A stretch of DNA of 64,000 nucleotides from Hymenopus coronatus. Its lineage: Eukaryota; Arthropoda; Insecta; Mantodea; Hymenopodidae. The position numbers and the translations under genes were made by a program. Below are positions 44,319-56,026 of this stretch, piece after piece. The notes below the pieces were generated by a model. The model saw only the letters and a list, made by a program, of their open reading frames with translations, was not told the origin of the DNA and ran no database searches. Where the stretch lies: NCBI GenBank assembly GCA_030762935.1, contig CM060900.1, positions 291,118,236 to 291,182,235 of the forward strand, in the 5' to 3' direction. How positions within the stretch are numbered: position 1 is the first letter of the stretch; each line of letters opens with the position of its first letter.

Positions 44319-45021
44319 CTAGAATGCAGGCAATTATGAAAAGTTAGCCTTACTCATAGATTTCACGAATGCTAACAACTCCTACTTTGTGATGAACAAA
44401 GTCTTTAAAACTGGTGATTAGCCACATACATGGGATGGCACTTTTACAATAAAACTGTGGAGCAGCAGCAACGTAAAAATGTTTCACTCCCAATTTCTTG
44501 AAAAATGCAGTCATAACTAAAGATAATTCCTTAAAATGAGTACTCAGATGAGCCCATGCTTAAGATCTGACATACCTGACATATGTCTTCCCAATTAATG
44601 AAAAACTATCAAGAAATAATCTCTTGCAACTCAACCAATTGATCTTGATCCTGAGGGAAACATACTACCCACAGATCATAGAATTGGCTCAAAAATTGTT
44701 CCTATAGTACTGTTTTGTAGTAATGAACCAGAGCGTTTTATTTCTTAAAACTCACATTTCACAGTTTATGACTAACACAAGCACATCGTAGATTTCAAAC
44801 TGTAACAGCCGAGCCTGGATTGCAAAGAATATGGTTTTGGTAATTCAGCTTTTCAAAGGGTGTATTTGCCTGCAAGTGTTTTATCATATCAACAATAAAC
44901 TCATCCATATTGTTCTTTCATTTCTTTTAAACTGGAAATAGTATTCTGTGAATTGTCAAACTTCATTTACTTTTGTTTCGAACTTGTTTTCTTGAATAGC
45001 TCTAAGAGTTCTTTAGTATAA

Positions 45022-45052
<31 letters not shown>

Positions 45053-45340
45053 CACACATGCATGGTTTGTGCACATGAGTTTAGGACTTGACAAAAGGAG
45101 AAATGTGTTGTTTGTGCATGATCTATGGGTTTTGTTTCCTAGTGTTATTGCTTTTCATTTCATGTTTTCGCATACAATCTATGTACATTTGTGCATGTCA
45201 TAGCCATTTGATGTATATTACAGTTTTATTTCCCTATATAGAGAACACATGCCTGTTTAAGTTAGCAATGTGTTACATAGCTAGTAGCATTCAGCAAAGA
45301 GGGGGAGATATGGGGAGGTCTGAAGCAACACGGTAATTCC
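44319..45340. other. Intron with poly(A)/(CA)n run
   Basis: A run of about 18 A leads into (CA)n at about 45021-45057. Nothing else is recognised. Confidence 0.5.
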
Positions 45341-45855
45341 ACAAGCTCAGTCTTAGTTAAGCACCTATGTGACTAAAATGATTATAGACTCAACACACAT
45401 CTGCAGCAAAAGCTTTAAAGGAAAATATAATTTACATAGCTAATACACTAATGAAATACTTTGAATCCTTAAATTTAAAATTTAACATACAAAAAACTAA
45501 AATAATGTAGCCCTGTACATCAAAAAGTATCTCTAATGCAGAATTAAAATTTAATAACACTACTGAAGAAGTAAAATCATATAGGTTTCTTGGAATTATA
45601 GTAGATAAGTGTGGGCCCAACATGTTGATCATATATGTCATAACATCAGTAAATCTATATACCTTCTAAAAATGATCTACTAGTTTGCAACTATCCTCAC
45701 TTTAATTATGAGATTCAAATTTGGGGTGCAACTGCAACATGTCACATGGACAGGTTGTCAATTTTATAGAAGAAGAGTATCAGATTGATGTATGACCTTA
45801 AAATAAGGAAATCATGCAGGGAGACATTCACCACTCAAAACTTGTTCACTGTCTA

Positions 45856-45902
<47 letters not shown>

Positions 45903-46135
45903 ATACAACATTCTATTTGTACCCGATAGGCTTGACTTGATAAGGAACAATGAAATTCACAATTGTAGCACATGAAGCAGTGAAGACCACACATTAGCAA
46001 ATTGGTACCTGAAAAACATATTATTAGAGGGATTCAATTATACAATAAACTACCTAACTCAATTAAATCTGACAGATATATCAAAACCAAAATTTGAACA
46101 CAAATAAAAGAATATTTGTTAAGCAAATGTATGTA
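45340..46135 (+). pseudogene. LINE remnant, reverse transcriptase C-terminal region (Jockey/CR1-like)
   Basis: Plus-strand pieces follow the end of a non-LTR reverse transcriptase: VKSYRFLGIIVDKC near 45563-45612 (the xKFLGxxxDxxLxW block), SKSIYLLKMIY near 45648-45680, an ATxLTLIxRFKFG-like piece, YRRRVSD then MTLKxGNHAGRHSPL near 45770-45840 (RAxRxMxGLxxRxSCR in intact relatives), and after the TA microsatellite RLDLIRNNEIHNCSTHEAVK and finally IQLYNKLPNSIKSDRYIKTK near 46035-46090, the YNxLPxxIK end. It has many stops and shifts. A fragment of another LINE of similar type may lie at 60.4-60.9 kb. Confidence 0.72.
45857..45900. repeat. (TA)n microsatellite inside the LINE remnant
   Basis: About 21 TA units interrupting the LINE sequence. 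Confidence 0.92.
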
Positions 46136-47790
46136 CCAGGGGCAGTCATTGCATGGATTGAAGGGAATGAGACATTCCCCTATGTTTGATACAGAAGAAA
46201 TTATGCCTTATACATTGTATACATGCAGTGTGACCCGAACTGCACACACACAAACATAACACACAGCTGCTGTGCACAAAGTCACAGTGCTGACTTGTTT
46301 TTTTCTGCACTGAAAGTGCAGTATTGAGCTGACAGTGGTATTGTGTGGTTCAGTTATCACCAGTGTGCTTTATTACATTGTCCTATACTTAATCACAAAG
46401 TGTATTATGGCTCAGCATTTATTTTCTACTGCAAAGGGTGTATTTATTTATGATTCGTATGATTTAACACATCTTGTGAGTGGACTCTCAAAAGTGAATA
46501 CAATGGCAAAATTGGCCCCTATTTAATATTTTTCATGGACAACGCTCGGTTCCACCTTCATGGATATGTGTATACACAGAATTATCATTATTGGAGCTCT
46601 GAGAAACCTAATATTGTTCATGAAATATCCCTTTGCTGTATGATGTGTCATTAGCAGAGAAAGAATTACAGGCCCAATTTTTTCGAATAAGCAGTGTGCA
46701 ACATTTCTGCACACTCACAACTTTCTACTGCAATAAGATATGCTTCTATGAATGGACAAATAGAAGAATGATTTTAGGGTTTCATCAATTTAAGTGGTGA
46801 TCACAGTACCAATGCTCTAGTAAATCACATCTTTGTTACATTAGAAAAGTATCATTGTGGGTACTAACTAGTACTATAGTGTAACGAGTGCTGCAGTAAT
46901 GGTGGGAGAACTAAATGGTCCCCAAAAGAAAGTGCAAGATAAGCATCCAGATGCAAAATTTATACACTGCCCTGATCATAGGCTCAATCTTGTGTTTTCA
47001 TAGTCAGTGTCGTATATTAAGCAATGCAAGGTGTTTTTCATGACATTAAGTAGCCTCGATGCTTTGTTTCCCATTTCCACAAAGGGAACTGCAGCCTAAA
47101 ACAAAGTTGTCAAAAAAACGTTTTCTGAAGGTATGTCCCAATGTTGGACTTACAGTGCAATACTTGTCAAAACAGTGAGAGAATATAAAGAGAGGATGTT
47201 TCTCAGCTCTTTAAAGAAATTTTAGATAATCCTGAACAATGGGACACTGAGACTTATCATCATGCTTGAGGTTTCAGTAATGCAGTTGAGGACTTTGACT
47301 TTATAATGATGTTTATGATGCATTATACAACCAATAGGAAATCCATTTCAATAGCCTAGAGAAACTGAAATTCCTCGAGTTATTTGCCAAAGAGAAAAAA
47401 AGAGGTAGTTTTCTTCCCTAAAGGCTATTATGGACAGCATTTTGATTTTGCTTGAACTCAGAAGTGAACTCACTATAGCATATTCGAAAGATGAATATAT
47501 CTCAATGGGAGTTCTTAAAGTAATCTCCTACTTGAAAGGTTCAGGTTTGTCAGGTTTGTCTGCTTTCAGCTTTACAGAACTCTGTAATCTGTGTGCCCTT
47601 GTATTAACAATACCCGTATGTAGTGCCAGTTTGAACACTCTTTCTCTGCACTCCAAAGAATTCACACTTACTTCAGGAATAATATGTAAGGATAAAATAG
47701 ACTTTCAAACCTGTCAATCCTTTCCATAGAGAAGCAGCTTCTGAAGTTGAAACATGCTGAAAACACGGAGTTCTATCACCTAATTATTGA
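46136..47790 (+). pseudogene. hAT-superfamily transposase remnant (DUF4371/ZMYM1-like group)
   Basis: The middle of the transposase is clear at 46895-46990: SAAVMVGELNGPQKKVQDKH and then PDAKFIHCPDHRLNLVF. This is the YDGAxxMxGxxxGxQxxIxxxxPxAxxxHCxxHxLNL motif, with the HC..H. The C-terminal dimerisation block appears at about 47575-47660, FTELCNLCALVLTIPVCSAS followed by LNTLSLHSKEF, equivalent to LxxLALTIPVxSAxxERxFS. Between them are pieces such as AFPISTKGTAA-like and TLSSLDALFP. Upstream coding (about 46405-46640) is fragmentary. There are many stops and shifts. hAT elements cut and paste with 8-bp target duplications; I could not find the ends. Confidence 0.78.
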
Positions 47791-47929
47791 CAAATTCAAT
47801 AAGAAAGGAGATTTTTATTAATATTCAAGTAAAACTAATCTCATTGCTTAAAAATATGTGTCTCTCTTTCTTTTTTCCATCATAAAATATATTGTGACTA
47901 CACACCAAATGTATGTGCCTTTTAACTTT

Positions 47930-48110
47930 GCCACACTGAATTGTCACACTGTGTGAACAGTTTGCTTTCCAGCAGTCATAGTTAATTTCATGATGGATTC
48001 ATTGTCACACCTGCATGAGTGAACACATGTGCGATCAATGGGTGCATTACATCTAAGATCCGATTGTTGCACCTGGGAGTTTGGGCGAGTCAGCTGGGAG
48101 TGTATTAACA
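47930..48110 (+). repeat. gypsy LTR fragment (element E)
   Basis: Similar to the first half of the element A LTR: TGTGTGAACAGTTTG, TTGTCACACCTGCATGAGTGA, ACACATGTGCGATCAATGGG, TACATCTAAGATCCGATTGT (compare ACATCAAAGCTCTGATTATTG in A). The second half is missing. Confidence 0.65.
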
Positions 48111-48299
48111 TATGACATATCTGAAGAGCCAGGCTCTGTCGCAGAATCTGAGCCCTGGCTGAAATACTTGCTGAAGGCAACTGATCATATTTCCACCTCA
48201 ACTGGAAAGGGTTCAGTGTCTATTTACAAAATATCTGTCTGTCATCAGAAGAGAACAGCGACTGCTGCTTTGACAGAGTACTGTGTCACATTCACCCAA

Positions 48300-48458
48300 T
48301 CTACGGCAACCACTCTGGTGAAGCAAGCTGACATACAGGACATCCTGGAGGACACAAGATTCAGTGGACTCATTGAAATGTCCTACAGCTCTTGGTGCTC
48401 CCATCTTGGAGGAGGAGGAGGAGGAGGAGGAGGAGGAGGAGGAGGAGGAGGAGTTGTT

Positions 48459-48502
<44 letters not shown>

Positions 48503-48630
48503 TACACTTCTGCTTGGACTATAGGAAGCTGAATGCTGCTACCAGAAAGCATTGTTTCTACTGCCCAGTGATTTTAGTCTTTGGATTTGAAATCAGGATA
48601 CTGGCAAGTGATTCTGAACACAATATTAAC
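48300..48630 (+). pseudogene. gypsy reverse transcriptase N-terminal fragment with trinucleotide expansion (element E)
   Basis: The frame reads VKQADIQDILEDTRFSGLIE and MSYSSWCSHL (48321-48411), equivalent to VWDMMEDIRAKGITEEFDNP and WCFP of element A. At that point intact relatives encode VVLVKKxDG; here the sequence is (GGA)n followed by (GTA)n, read as a Gly run and a Val run. Immediately after, LLLGL and, in another frame, LHFCLDYRKLNAATRKHC resume the reverse transcriptase (about 48505-48560). Motif A debris (FGFEIRILA, about 48580-48606) follows and then the match ends. Confidence 0.75.
48409..48502. repeat. (GGA)n(GTA)n compound microsatellite
   Basis: About 15 GGA units (48409-48452) followed by a short GTTGTT and about 15 GTA units, in phase with the flanking reverse transcriptase reading frame. 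Confidence 0.93.
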
Positions 48631-48759
48631 TATTTTTTACTGCATGTTAAACAACAGCAGCATGAAGTGTCTGGATATAATCTATATGAAGTTTGATATT
48701 TTTAATATGTTTGAAATGCCTTACAAGATGGACTTCATAAGTGCTTTCCTTTGTCAACA

Positions 48760-49920
48760 TATCATCACACGCCACTAGTATATACACCCTTGATAAATTG
48801 TAAATTAAGTAGTTAAATGTATTATTATAATTGTATAATATGTATCATGTATATTTATTTTACCTTTAAGATTGGATGTGTCCAAAATTACATGTAAATT
48901 GATAAACTGGATCAAAACTACCTTAATTAATAGTCATGGCAAAGAATCTAAAATTGTTATATTTCTTATGCACTGGAGAATTTTGTTTCTTCTCCCCCCC
49001 CCCCCGCCCCTTCTTTATTTAGTGCATATTTTTACTTAGGCATTTTTTACACTTATGGCCTTTTTTTTTTCCTAAGGCCACTGAAAAATGTAAAAATGAA
49101 ATGTTTCTGTGCCAAAGGAATACTATTAAGAAATGCACACTTTCTGGAAAAGAATATATCACAGAGGTAAACAAATTGAAAACATAACAGGTGAAGATTA
49201 TAAGTGTAGATTGAAGAGTTTCAAAACTTAACTGAAGATGACAGAATTAAGATTCACACGTAACTTCGAAACCTTGAAGATAAAAATCAGCAGACATTCA
49301 CCTACAATGGTTGTTTGAGATGAATCAGTTAAACACTGCAGACAGGACAACATATGGAAGAAAATGCAAAATGAAGAAAAACACCTCATATGATTATTTT
49401 GTTCGTGTGAACATATACCCCAAAATAAGTAGAAATTCTGGCCAATTCAACAAGAAATGCCCGCCCTTATGAATGCTATCACCTCTGATGTTATTCTAGA
49501 TTTCAACAAATGGTGACCTATTAAATACATAAGGACAAACAAATCTCTTACCTCATGGTGAACAAATGCTGTTTGTACCTACTTCTTTAAGGAATTTGTT
49601 TCCTATACTGGCAGCTAGGTATTGTAAAGAATAAACCATTCGTTGGTAACAATACAGAATATACCTTTTAGAAGCATTTACCTGTTATGAGCATGGATAA
49701 TACTCCTAAGGCATATTCAAATAAAGTGCTTATAAATGCTCAGAAGATTAAAGACCTAGAAAAAGTCTATTCATGTGTGTGTCTAACTTCAAATTCAAAA
49801 GACTTTCATAATAAAATATTGGCTTGACCAAAAGACTAATGCAAGAGCAATTGATCAGTAGTAAATAATCTACTTAGCTTTTAGCTAGTGTAAACAGCAC
49901 TTAGTTTTCAATACTTAGTA
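48760..49920. other. Intron sequence, nothing recognised
   Basis: AT-rich, with a poly(C) patch near 48996-49010. No gene or element recognised. Confidence 0.5.
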
Positions 49921-50594
49921 TAGGGTCGTTACACTATAAGATAACCCCTCTTGTGGCCTATGTCTCCTTCAATCTTTTGGTGCCACCTACCGAACTTCTG
50001 AATGCCAATTCCTGCACTATGGTGCATTGGCACCATATTGTTGCATCAGACACCTCTGCCATTAAATTCAACTTGGTGTGTCATGTATCTGTGGGAGTAC
50101 ATGTGTTCATATGCAAAGTATACTTTAAACACAAATATGCCCGCTATGTACACAGGGAGTTTGTTGAAAATTTTCTGAACTCTGTGCCACCTGCAAGAAA
50201 AACTTTACTGCAATTGGTCATAAGTTTGAAGCTTCAGTTATGTGTTCGACAAGAAACATTCAATGATAAAGTCAGTTTTAACTGAAAATGAAATCAATGC
50301 CAGTTTAAAGTAATCACCTAAAAAATCTTTATATAAATTAGCTCAACAAACCAGTGTGTCTGAGTCTTTTGCTCAAAACACTACACATCTATTAACTGAA
50401 ACCTTGTTGCTATACAAAGTAAGTTTTACCACACATGCTGCCTGCTTGAGAGCAGAAGGCCAACATTTCCAGTATTTACTATAAGGTAAGGATTTTAACG
50501 CATTTTTGCCGCACCATTTTCCTGGCGACTCTTGGTTCTCTTGTGCAGTGGAGAGAGGCTGCAAGAGGGGTTATCTCATAATTTAACAACCTTA
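49921..50594 (+). mobile_element. Short DNA transposon with TA duplication and about 40-bp inverted repeats
   Basis: The two ends pair over about 40 bp. The left is TAGGGTCGTTACACTATAAG then ATAACCCCTCTTGTGGCCT. The right, reversed, is TAAGGTTGTTAAATTATGAG then ATAACCCCTCTTGCAGCCT. TA flanks both (49919-49920, 50595-50596). The length is about 674 bp. It carries a helix-turn-helix transposase start and no catalytic domain, so it is an internally deleted derivative of a Tc1/mariner-type element. I do not recognise a named family. Confidence 0.8.
50080..50400 (+). pseudogene. Transposase N-terminal DNA-binding domain fragment
   Basis: Inside the transposon the frame reads VHVFICKVYFKHKYARYVHR and EFVENFLNSVPPARKTLLQL (50098-50216), resembling the DUF4817-type N-terminal helix-turn-helix found in mariner-group transposase genes of arthropods (xxVFIVxxYxxxxxxxxxRRxFxxxF...PPxxxTIxRLV). 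After a frame shift come the words ENEINASL, SPKKSLYKLAQQTSVSESF and LTETLLLYKV to about 50410, the second helix region. The catalytic triad part is absent. The open frame from 49953 includes extra N-terminal codons that may not be real. Assignment is from remembered pattern only. Confidence 0.55.
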
Positions 50595-50596
50595 TA

Positions 50597-52080
50597 TAAC
50601 AAAACATACTATAACATAATACATGTCGATTCCTATTTTATTTAGTACTATGAGTAATAAGTAACTTAAAAACAACTGTTAGAGCATTGAATAAAGTTCA
50701 ATAAGTGTTAAATTTTATAAAATTGTTAAACACAATATTATGTTAAAAGAAACAAGTCATGTTTTAAAATGTTGTTATAAATAGGAAATAATGAAATTTC
50801 TTCTGATTTCAGCCAGCCTAAATACATGCCTAACACAACAAATATTTTGTTAAAGTACTATCATAATGGCAATCTTTTTTTCTCTCCTAAACTTGCAATT
50901 TTTGACTTAGTTCCTTTTGGCTAACTACCATGACCACATGTATCATGGCACTTTTTCATATTAAGCTAAAAACAAAGTAACTGTGTGACAAAAATGGAGT
51001 ACATAACATGCATAACATCTGCTTTTGTGTTATGCATTAGGCTATGTGAGGGTTAAAGAAGCTGCCTCTAGGGGAGGCTACATACAGCAAGATGGCACTT
51101 CCAATGTCACACTTTCAAATGATTAGTTAAGATTTTGAGAAACCTTTGCAGTCTGAATCTTGAAAATGCAGATAACGAGCTGCTGAAAATCAATATTTCT
51201 ATGCTCATGAGGCAATTTTGAAGACAACCTAAACCAACTTTTTAAACACCTTGGCTTTAATAATGACTTGTCAGCACGTGATGCCAAAATGTTTTACATC
51301 AGAAAACTGTGTTACATTTAGTGTCATGGACCATGCTGTTCACATTTCAAAATGTTTAAGACATCTCTACACTGTTTGAAATTATCTAGATGCAGATTAC
51401 TAAAATCCTGCAATATGTATAAAAATATACATCAGAATGCAAAACTTAAAAACTGCACATTCTATTGTAAAGAAATCTATGTTAAGACTTTCATCTGCCT
51501 TTGTAAAATATCTAATTTCTATATTTCTGTATAGACTTCAGAAAGTTTCACTGTGATAGCATTATTGTATGCTAATATGAATATCAAATTTCATTCAAAT
51601 TGGATAAATACTTTGCAAGATATAAATTATTTCATAAGATATAAATTATTTCATATATTTTATCATGTAAATTATTGTATAATCAAAATGTCCCACACAC
51701 CTCAACATTTGAGAAATTTGGTTGGCATTTTCTGAAATGGTCCTTTGAATCACATAAAAACTATAAATGGGGTTATTTCAATAGATCTGATTACTGAATT
51801 ACAATTTTTTTAACGTAGAAATTTTAATCTCTAAAATTAATTTTTTTCTTCATAAAAATTCAATTTTTGAAAAAGTATTCTTGTGTACCATTTCCTAGCA
51901 GCAACGAACAAACACTGCCATAAGTGCCAAAGGCTATCTAAATGCTGGAGTAATTGTACTCTGTAAGCTTGTGCTAGTACTACTACTACTACTGGACATG
52001 GTTGTGATGGCAGTAGTGTGAACAGTAGCAGTAGTATCAGTCATTTGTAGCATTATCATTATCATCAGCTTAGATGATTA
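50597..52080. other. Intron sequence, nothing recognised
   Basis: AT-rich. Short open frames only. Confidence 0.5.
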
Positions 52081-52084
52081 GTTG

Positions 52085-53310
52085 ATGATGATGATGATTA
52101 TTATATTATTATTTAGCAGCAGCAGCGAGGAGCAGGAGGAGCAGCAGTAGCAGTAGCATTTGTAGCAGTCATAGTAGTCGTAGCAGTCATAGTAGTCATA
52201 GTGGTCGTAGTGGTCGTAGCAGTCGTAGTCATAGTGGTCGTAGTAGTAGTCATAGTGGTCGTAGTAGTCATAATGGTCGTAGTAGTAGTCATAGTGGTCA
52301 TAGTAGTAGTCATAGTGGTCGTAGTACTCGTAGTAGTCATAGTGGTTGTAGTAGTAGTCATAGTGGTCGTAGTACTCGTAGTAGTCATAGTGGTCGTAGT
52401 AGTAGTCATAGTGGTCGTAGTAGTAGTCATAGTGGTCGTAGTACTCGTAGTAGTCATAGTGGTTGTAGTAGTAGTCATAGTGGTCGTAGTAGTAGTCATA
52501 GTGGTCGTAGTAGTCATAGTGGTCGTAGTAGTAGTCATAGTGGTCATAGTAGTAGTCATAGTGGTCATAGTAGTAGTCATAGTGGTCATAGTAGTAGTCA
52601 TAGTGGTCATAGTAGTAGTCATAGTGGTCATAGTAGTAGTCATAGTGGTCATAGTAGTAGTCATAGTGGTCATAGTAGTAGTCATAGTGGTCATAGTAGT
52701 AGTCATAGTGGTCATAGTAGTAGTCATAGTGGTTGTAGTAGTAGTCATAGTGGTTGTAGTAGTAGTCATAGTGGTTGTAGTAGTCGTAGCAGTCGTAGTA
52801 CTCGTAGTAGTCATAGTAGTAGTCATAGTGGTCATAGTAGTAGTCATAGTGGTCATAGTAGTAGTCATAGTGGTTGTAGTAGTAGTCATAGTGGTCGTAG
52901 TAGTCGTAGCAGTCGTAGTACTCGTAGTAGTCATAGTGGTTGTAGTAGTCGTAGCAGTCGTAGTACTCGTAGTAGTCATAGTAGTAGTCATATTGGTCAT
53001 AGTAGTCATAGCAGTCGTAGTACTCGTAGTAGTCATAGTGGTCATAGTAGTAGTCATAGTGGTCATAGTAGTCGTAGTACTCGTAGTAGTCATAGTGGTC
53101 GTAGTAGTCGTAGCAGTCGTAGTACTCGTAGTAGTCATAGTGGTTTTAGTAGTCATAGTGGTCGTAGTAGTAGTCATAGTGGTCGTAGTAGTCGTAGCAG
53201 TCGTAGTACTCATAGTAGTCATAGCGGTCGTAGCAGTCGTAGTACTCATAGTAGTCATAGCGGTCGTAGTAGCCATAGCAGTCGTCGTAGTAGTAGTATT
53301 GTTATTGTTC
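52085..53310. repeat. 1.2-kb minisatellite with trinucleotide phase
   Basis: Every unit keeps a three-base phase ending in T (AGT, CAT, GGT, CGT, ACT, GTT on the plus strand). In the core (about 52545-52725) the 18-bp unit AGTAGTCATAGTGGTCAT repeats about ten times with hardly any change; to either side the unit varies with CGT, TGT and ACT swaps, often in a 27- to 45-bp composite that includes AGTACTCGTAGTAGTCAT. Because of the phase both strands are open for more than 1.1 kb (52113-53432 minus, Thr/Met; 52201-53340 plus, Val/Ile). Neither translation looks like a real protein, and no splice or expression signal supports one. Confidence 0.95.
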
Positions 53311-54593
53311 TTTACAAATAATGCAGTTAAATGCAGATAACAGGAACAGAGATGGTAGCAAGAATGACACGAGAGGTGTAATATTGCCCTAAACAACAAA
53401 GAACCAGCTGGTCTAGGGAAAGCATGCACCATGTAGAGAGATAAGTTTCAGGAATTTTATTTTCTAATAATTCTTTATTTTACACATTTCATAATGCTTT
53501 GCAGCAGGTAAACTTGCCTTTTTCATATTATAGTTCATGAAAAGCTTTATAAATAAGTTTTTAGATTAGTTTCATACAGGTTAAAAAACAGTGGCTTATG
53601 GGTTTTATGTAAGAATGGACAAAACAGAATGTTTTAAGTCTGTATTTAGCATCACTAAATTTACACACACTTGTAAGCAGTCATTTGTGATGTCCCTTGT
53701 TCACATTGGATCAGTACAGAGAAGATGCCGTGGTACATATAACGAGATAGCTGAGAGCTACAATTAGTTACATGCTTCAGGTTTGTAAAATGTTCTTTGA
53801 GGTTTTTGCAATCTCAAAACATTGAGTAATACCAAAACACAACAAGAATATTGTTATGGTTTAAGTTGAAAATAACAATAAAACAATACATAGGATATAC
53901 ACAAAAGATCAGAACAAAGTATAAAACCTTTAAACGAATTTCCTAGGGAAGAAAGCCATTTTACAAGAGCAAGGAACATAAAATTGGCAGTATCTCAGAC
54001 CAAATCTAAGTTTATATAGATTTTGCATAGCAAACAAGTGATAATTCTCTGTTTTGTATCAAATCTATACAACTCCATACCACCACACAGACTTATTTCC
54101 ATTAAAAAATGGTATTTCCTGTTACTTGCAAAACTTTCTTTCCCTACTGCAATTATTACTGAGTGACCTCTAAATGTTTCCTCATTGGTGAAGTCCTATA
54201 AGTAGACCTCATTCCATTTTCATATGCAATCCCTCAACAACCCATTAAATATTGAAAATGAACATGGTGACTCAGTTATTAATTGGATTTCCTTCTACTT
54301 GGATGTTAGTTTAAAGGCCTATCATGGGAAATGGATAGTAAATGCACAATGTGACTTTGTGACACCAGAAGAAAAAAAGTGTAGAACATAAAGCTGAGTC
54401 TGTATCAAACCTGAAAGAATTGCCATTATCCTAATTACAACAAATTAAAACACTAAACACTCTGACTCAAGATAAAGGAACATAAGTTTATAACATTAGG
54501 CTATTTAGTTTTAGATACAATGACCCTAACCAATGTCTAACTAGCTATAAATGACTGTTTTAAAAATAGTAAGACTTACTCATGCTCCAAAGT
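53311..54593. other. Intron sequence, nothing recognised
   Basis: AT-rich; no gene or element recognised. Confidence 0.5.
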
Positions 54594-54738
54594 AACCTTG
54601 GCTGATGGGATGTAGCCCAATTTATTGGGACCATTGGACTTGAAGCCCAGTTTTTGCAGCACAAAGGGTTCTAAGAGTCTACCTGTGAGGCCTCGAGAGT
54701 TCGTCATTCAGTTTTCATTATCATCAACCTTGGCTGAT
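54594..54738. mobile_element. Small insertion (119 bp) with a 13-bp target duplication
   Basis: AACCTTGGCTGAT occurs exactly at 54594-54606 and 54726-54738. The 119 bp between them differ from the flanks (less AT-rich, with GAGGCCTCGAGAG). On the minus strand it contains GGGCTTCAAGTCCAATGG, loosely B-box-like, beside an inverted word (CCCAATTTATTGGGACC). A short retroposed RNA or truncated SINE is the simplest reading, since a 13-bp duplication fits LINE-type integration. I do not recognise the source. Confidence 0.65.
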
Positions 54739-55367
54739 ATTATACCAAATTGTAATATACTATACATGCACACAAGAAAGAAACCTCAATATGTTTACCC
54801 ACAATGATTTCTCCAGTTGCACCATGCTAACCACCTGTTAAGCCCTTTTCAAAACTCTATGTGATATTACATTTTTAAAACAGTTTTATTTTCTGAAGTG
54901 CCATAAAGCAGGCAGAATATATCTATAGTATAACACACTGAACTATGGTAATCTTCTTCATTTTCGGTCAAAAACAAATATTTCTGATGTATTTCTAATC
55001 AAAGTCAGATATTTACAACTGTCTCAATAAAACTGGACATTCGCAAATCTGTTTTACTTGTAAACCATACACAACAAGTAGGAAAAACTGACATTTTGAT
55101 ATCACGGGATGTAGCATATGTTAAGCATGAAATATATGCTACTGTCTAGTAAGCAATGTTTCAATATAGTTTTTTCTCCTTCCTGGAGATGCTATTTTGG
55201 AAATAGTTGTTTTTTTTTTTTTTCCTCCCTACCTTTTTTATTAAGATTTAAATGTGAAGAAGATGAAAATTGTGAATTCCAAATCACCAAAAACTTAATT
55301 ATCAAATAAAATGCATGTTTAGTCTTATTCACGCATGTACGCACACTGTACACACAAACACACTTAC
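54739..55367. other. Intron sequence, nothing recognised
   Basis: No feature beyond short homopolymers. Confidence 0.5.
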
Positions 55368-55564
55368 TCTAGGTTCACAAGTGCTTCCAGATTTTCAATT
55401 TCTCTTATCTGATTATCATACAGCTCCAGTTCCACCAAATTTACAAGATAATCCAGATACTGGAGCTTTTTAATTTGGTTCCATCTTAGATACAGTTTCT
55501 GGAGGTTATTTACAGCACGGAAGTGATACAGATCATCAACACTGTGATGATTTAGATTAAGTAC
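55368..55564 (-). CDS. PPP1R7: PPP1R7/sds22-like, internal exon
   Basis: Minus-strand exon of 197 bp. The acceptor is TTGTTGCAG (55573-55565), the donor AACCTAGA before GTAAGTG (55367). It starts in phase 0 and ends with two bases of a Glu codon completed at 44318. The product is VLNLNHHSVDDLYHFRAVNN, LQKLYLRWNQIKKLQYLDYL, VNLVELELYDNQIREIENLE and ALVNLE: the first leucine-rich repeats of the protein. The block LELYDNQIREIENLEALxxLE is very close to the human PPP1R7 LDLYDNQIKKIENLEALTELE, which is the main ground for the gene name. The role (regulator and chaperone-like partner of PP1 catalytic subunit) is family knowledge. Confidence 0.95.
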
Positions 55565-56026
55565 CTGCAACAATTAAAATTTAGTTGAGTCCACCATATA
55601 TCAGGATACCTGCAACAAAACAAATTAGTGTGTAATATATAATAAATGTTACAAAGAAACAAAGAAGGAAAACAAAGAGAAGAAATAACTCTAAGCAAGA
55701 TTAATAATTAACCAGTCTTGAGACATTTTGCAATGTCATACTGATATCCACATTTATTTCTGGGGGAAGTATAAATGTTGAGTGCTAAAAAATTAATTTG
55801 AAAACACCTTTTTTTATGAGATCCTATTAAAAGAGGAGAGCACTTTATACTCAATTCCATTTCACAGTTGGTTGCTCAAAACATTTTCAGTGCATTCCAA
55901 CACCCCCCCACCCCAATAAAAGCTGTTAATAGGACATTCATTTGAGATAAATTTAAGAAAATGCACCTGTGCTAAAACAGGTTTGTAAGCTTTTGAAATG
56001 CTATAATTTGCATGACAAAAGTTCAA
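55565..56026. other. Intron sequence up to the piggyBac insertion
   Basis: No feature recognised. Confidence 0.5.
56022..56026. other. Decayed TTAA target site, left
   Basis: TTCAA stands where TTAA would be expected next to the left terminal repeat. Confidence 0.5.

Noticed and set aside
45812..46000. Ile/Tyr-repeat open frame
   Set aside because: It is a translation of the TA microsatellite within the LINE remnant.
52085..53310. CRISPR-like array
   Set aside because: Units are 18-bp variants in continuous tandem without unique spacers, in a eukaryotic intron.
52113..53432. 439-codon minus-strand open frame and 379-codon plus-strand frame
   Set aside because: Both are translations of the phased minisatellite; composition is Thr/Met or Val/Ile only and both strands are open for the same trivial reason.
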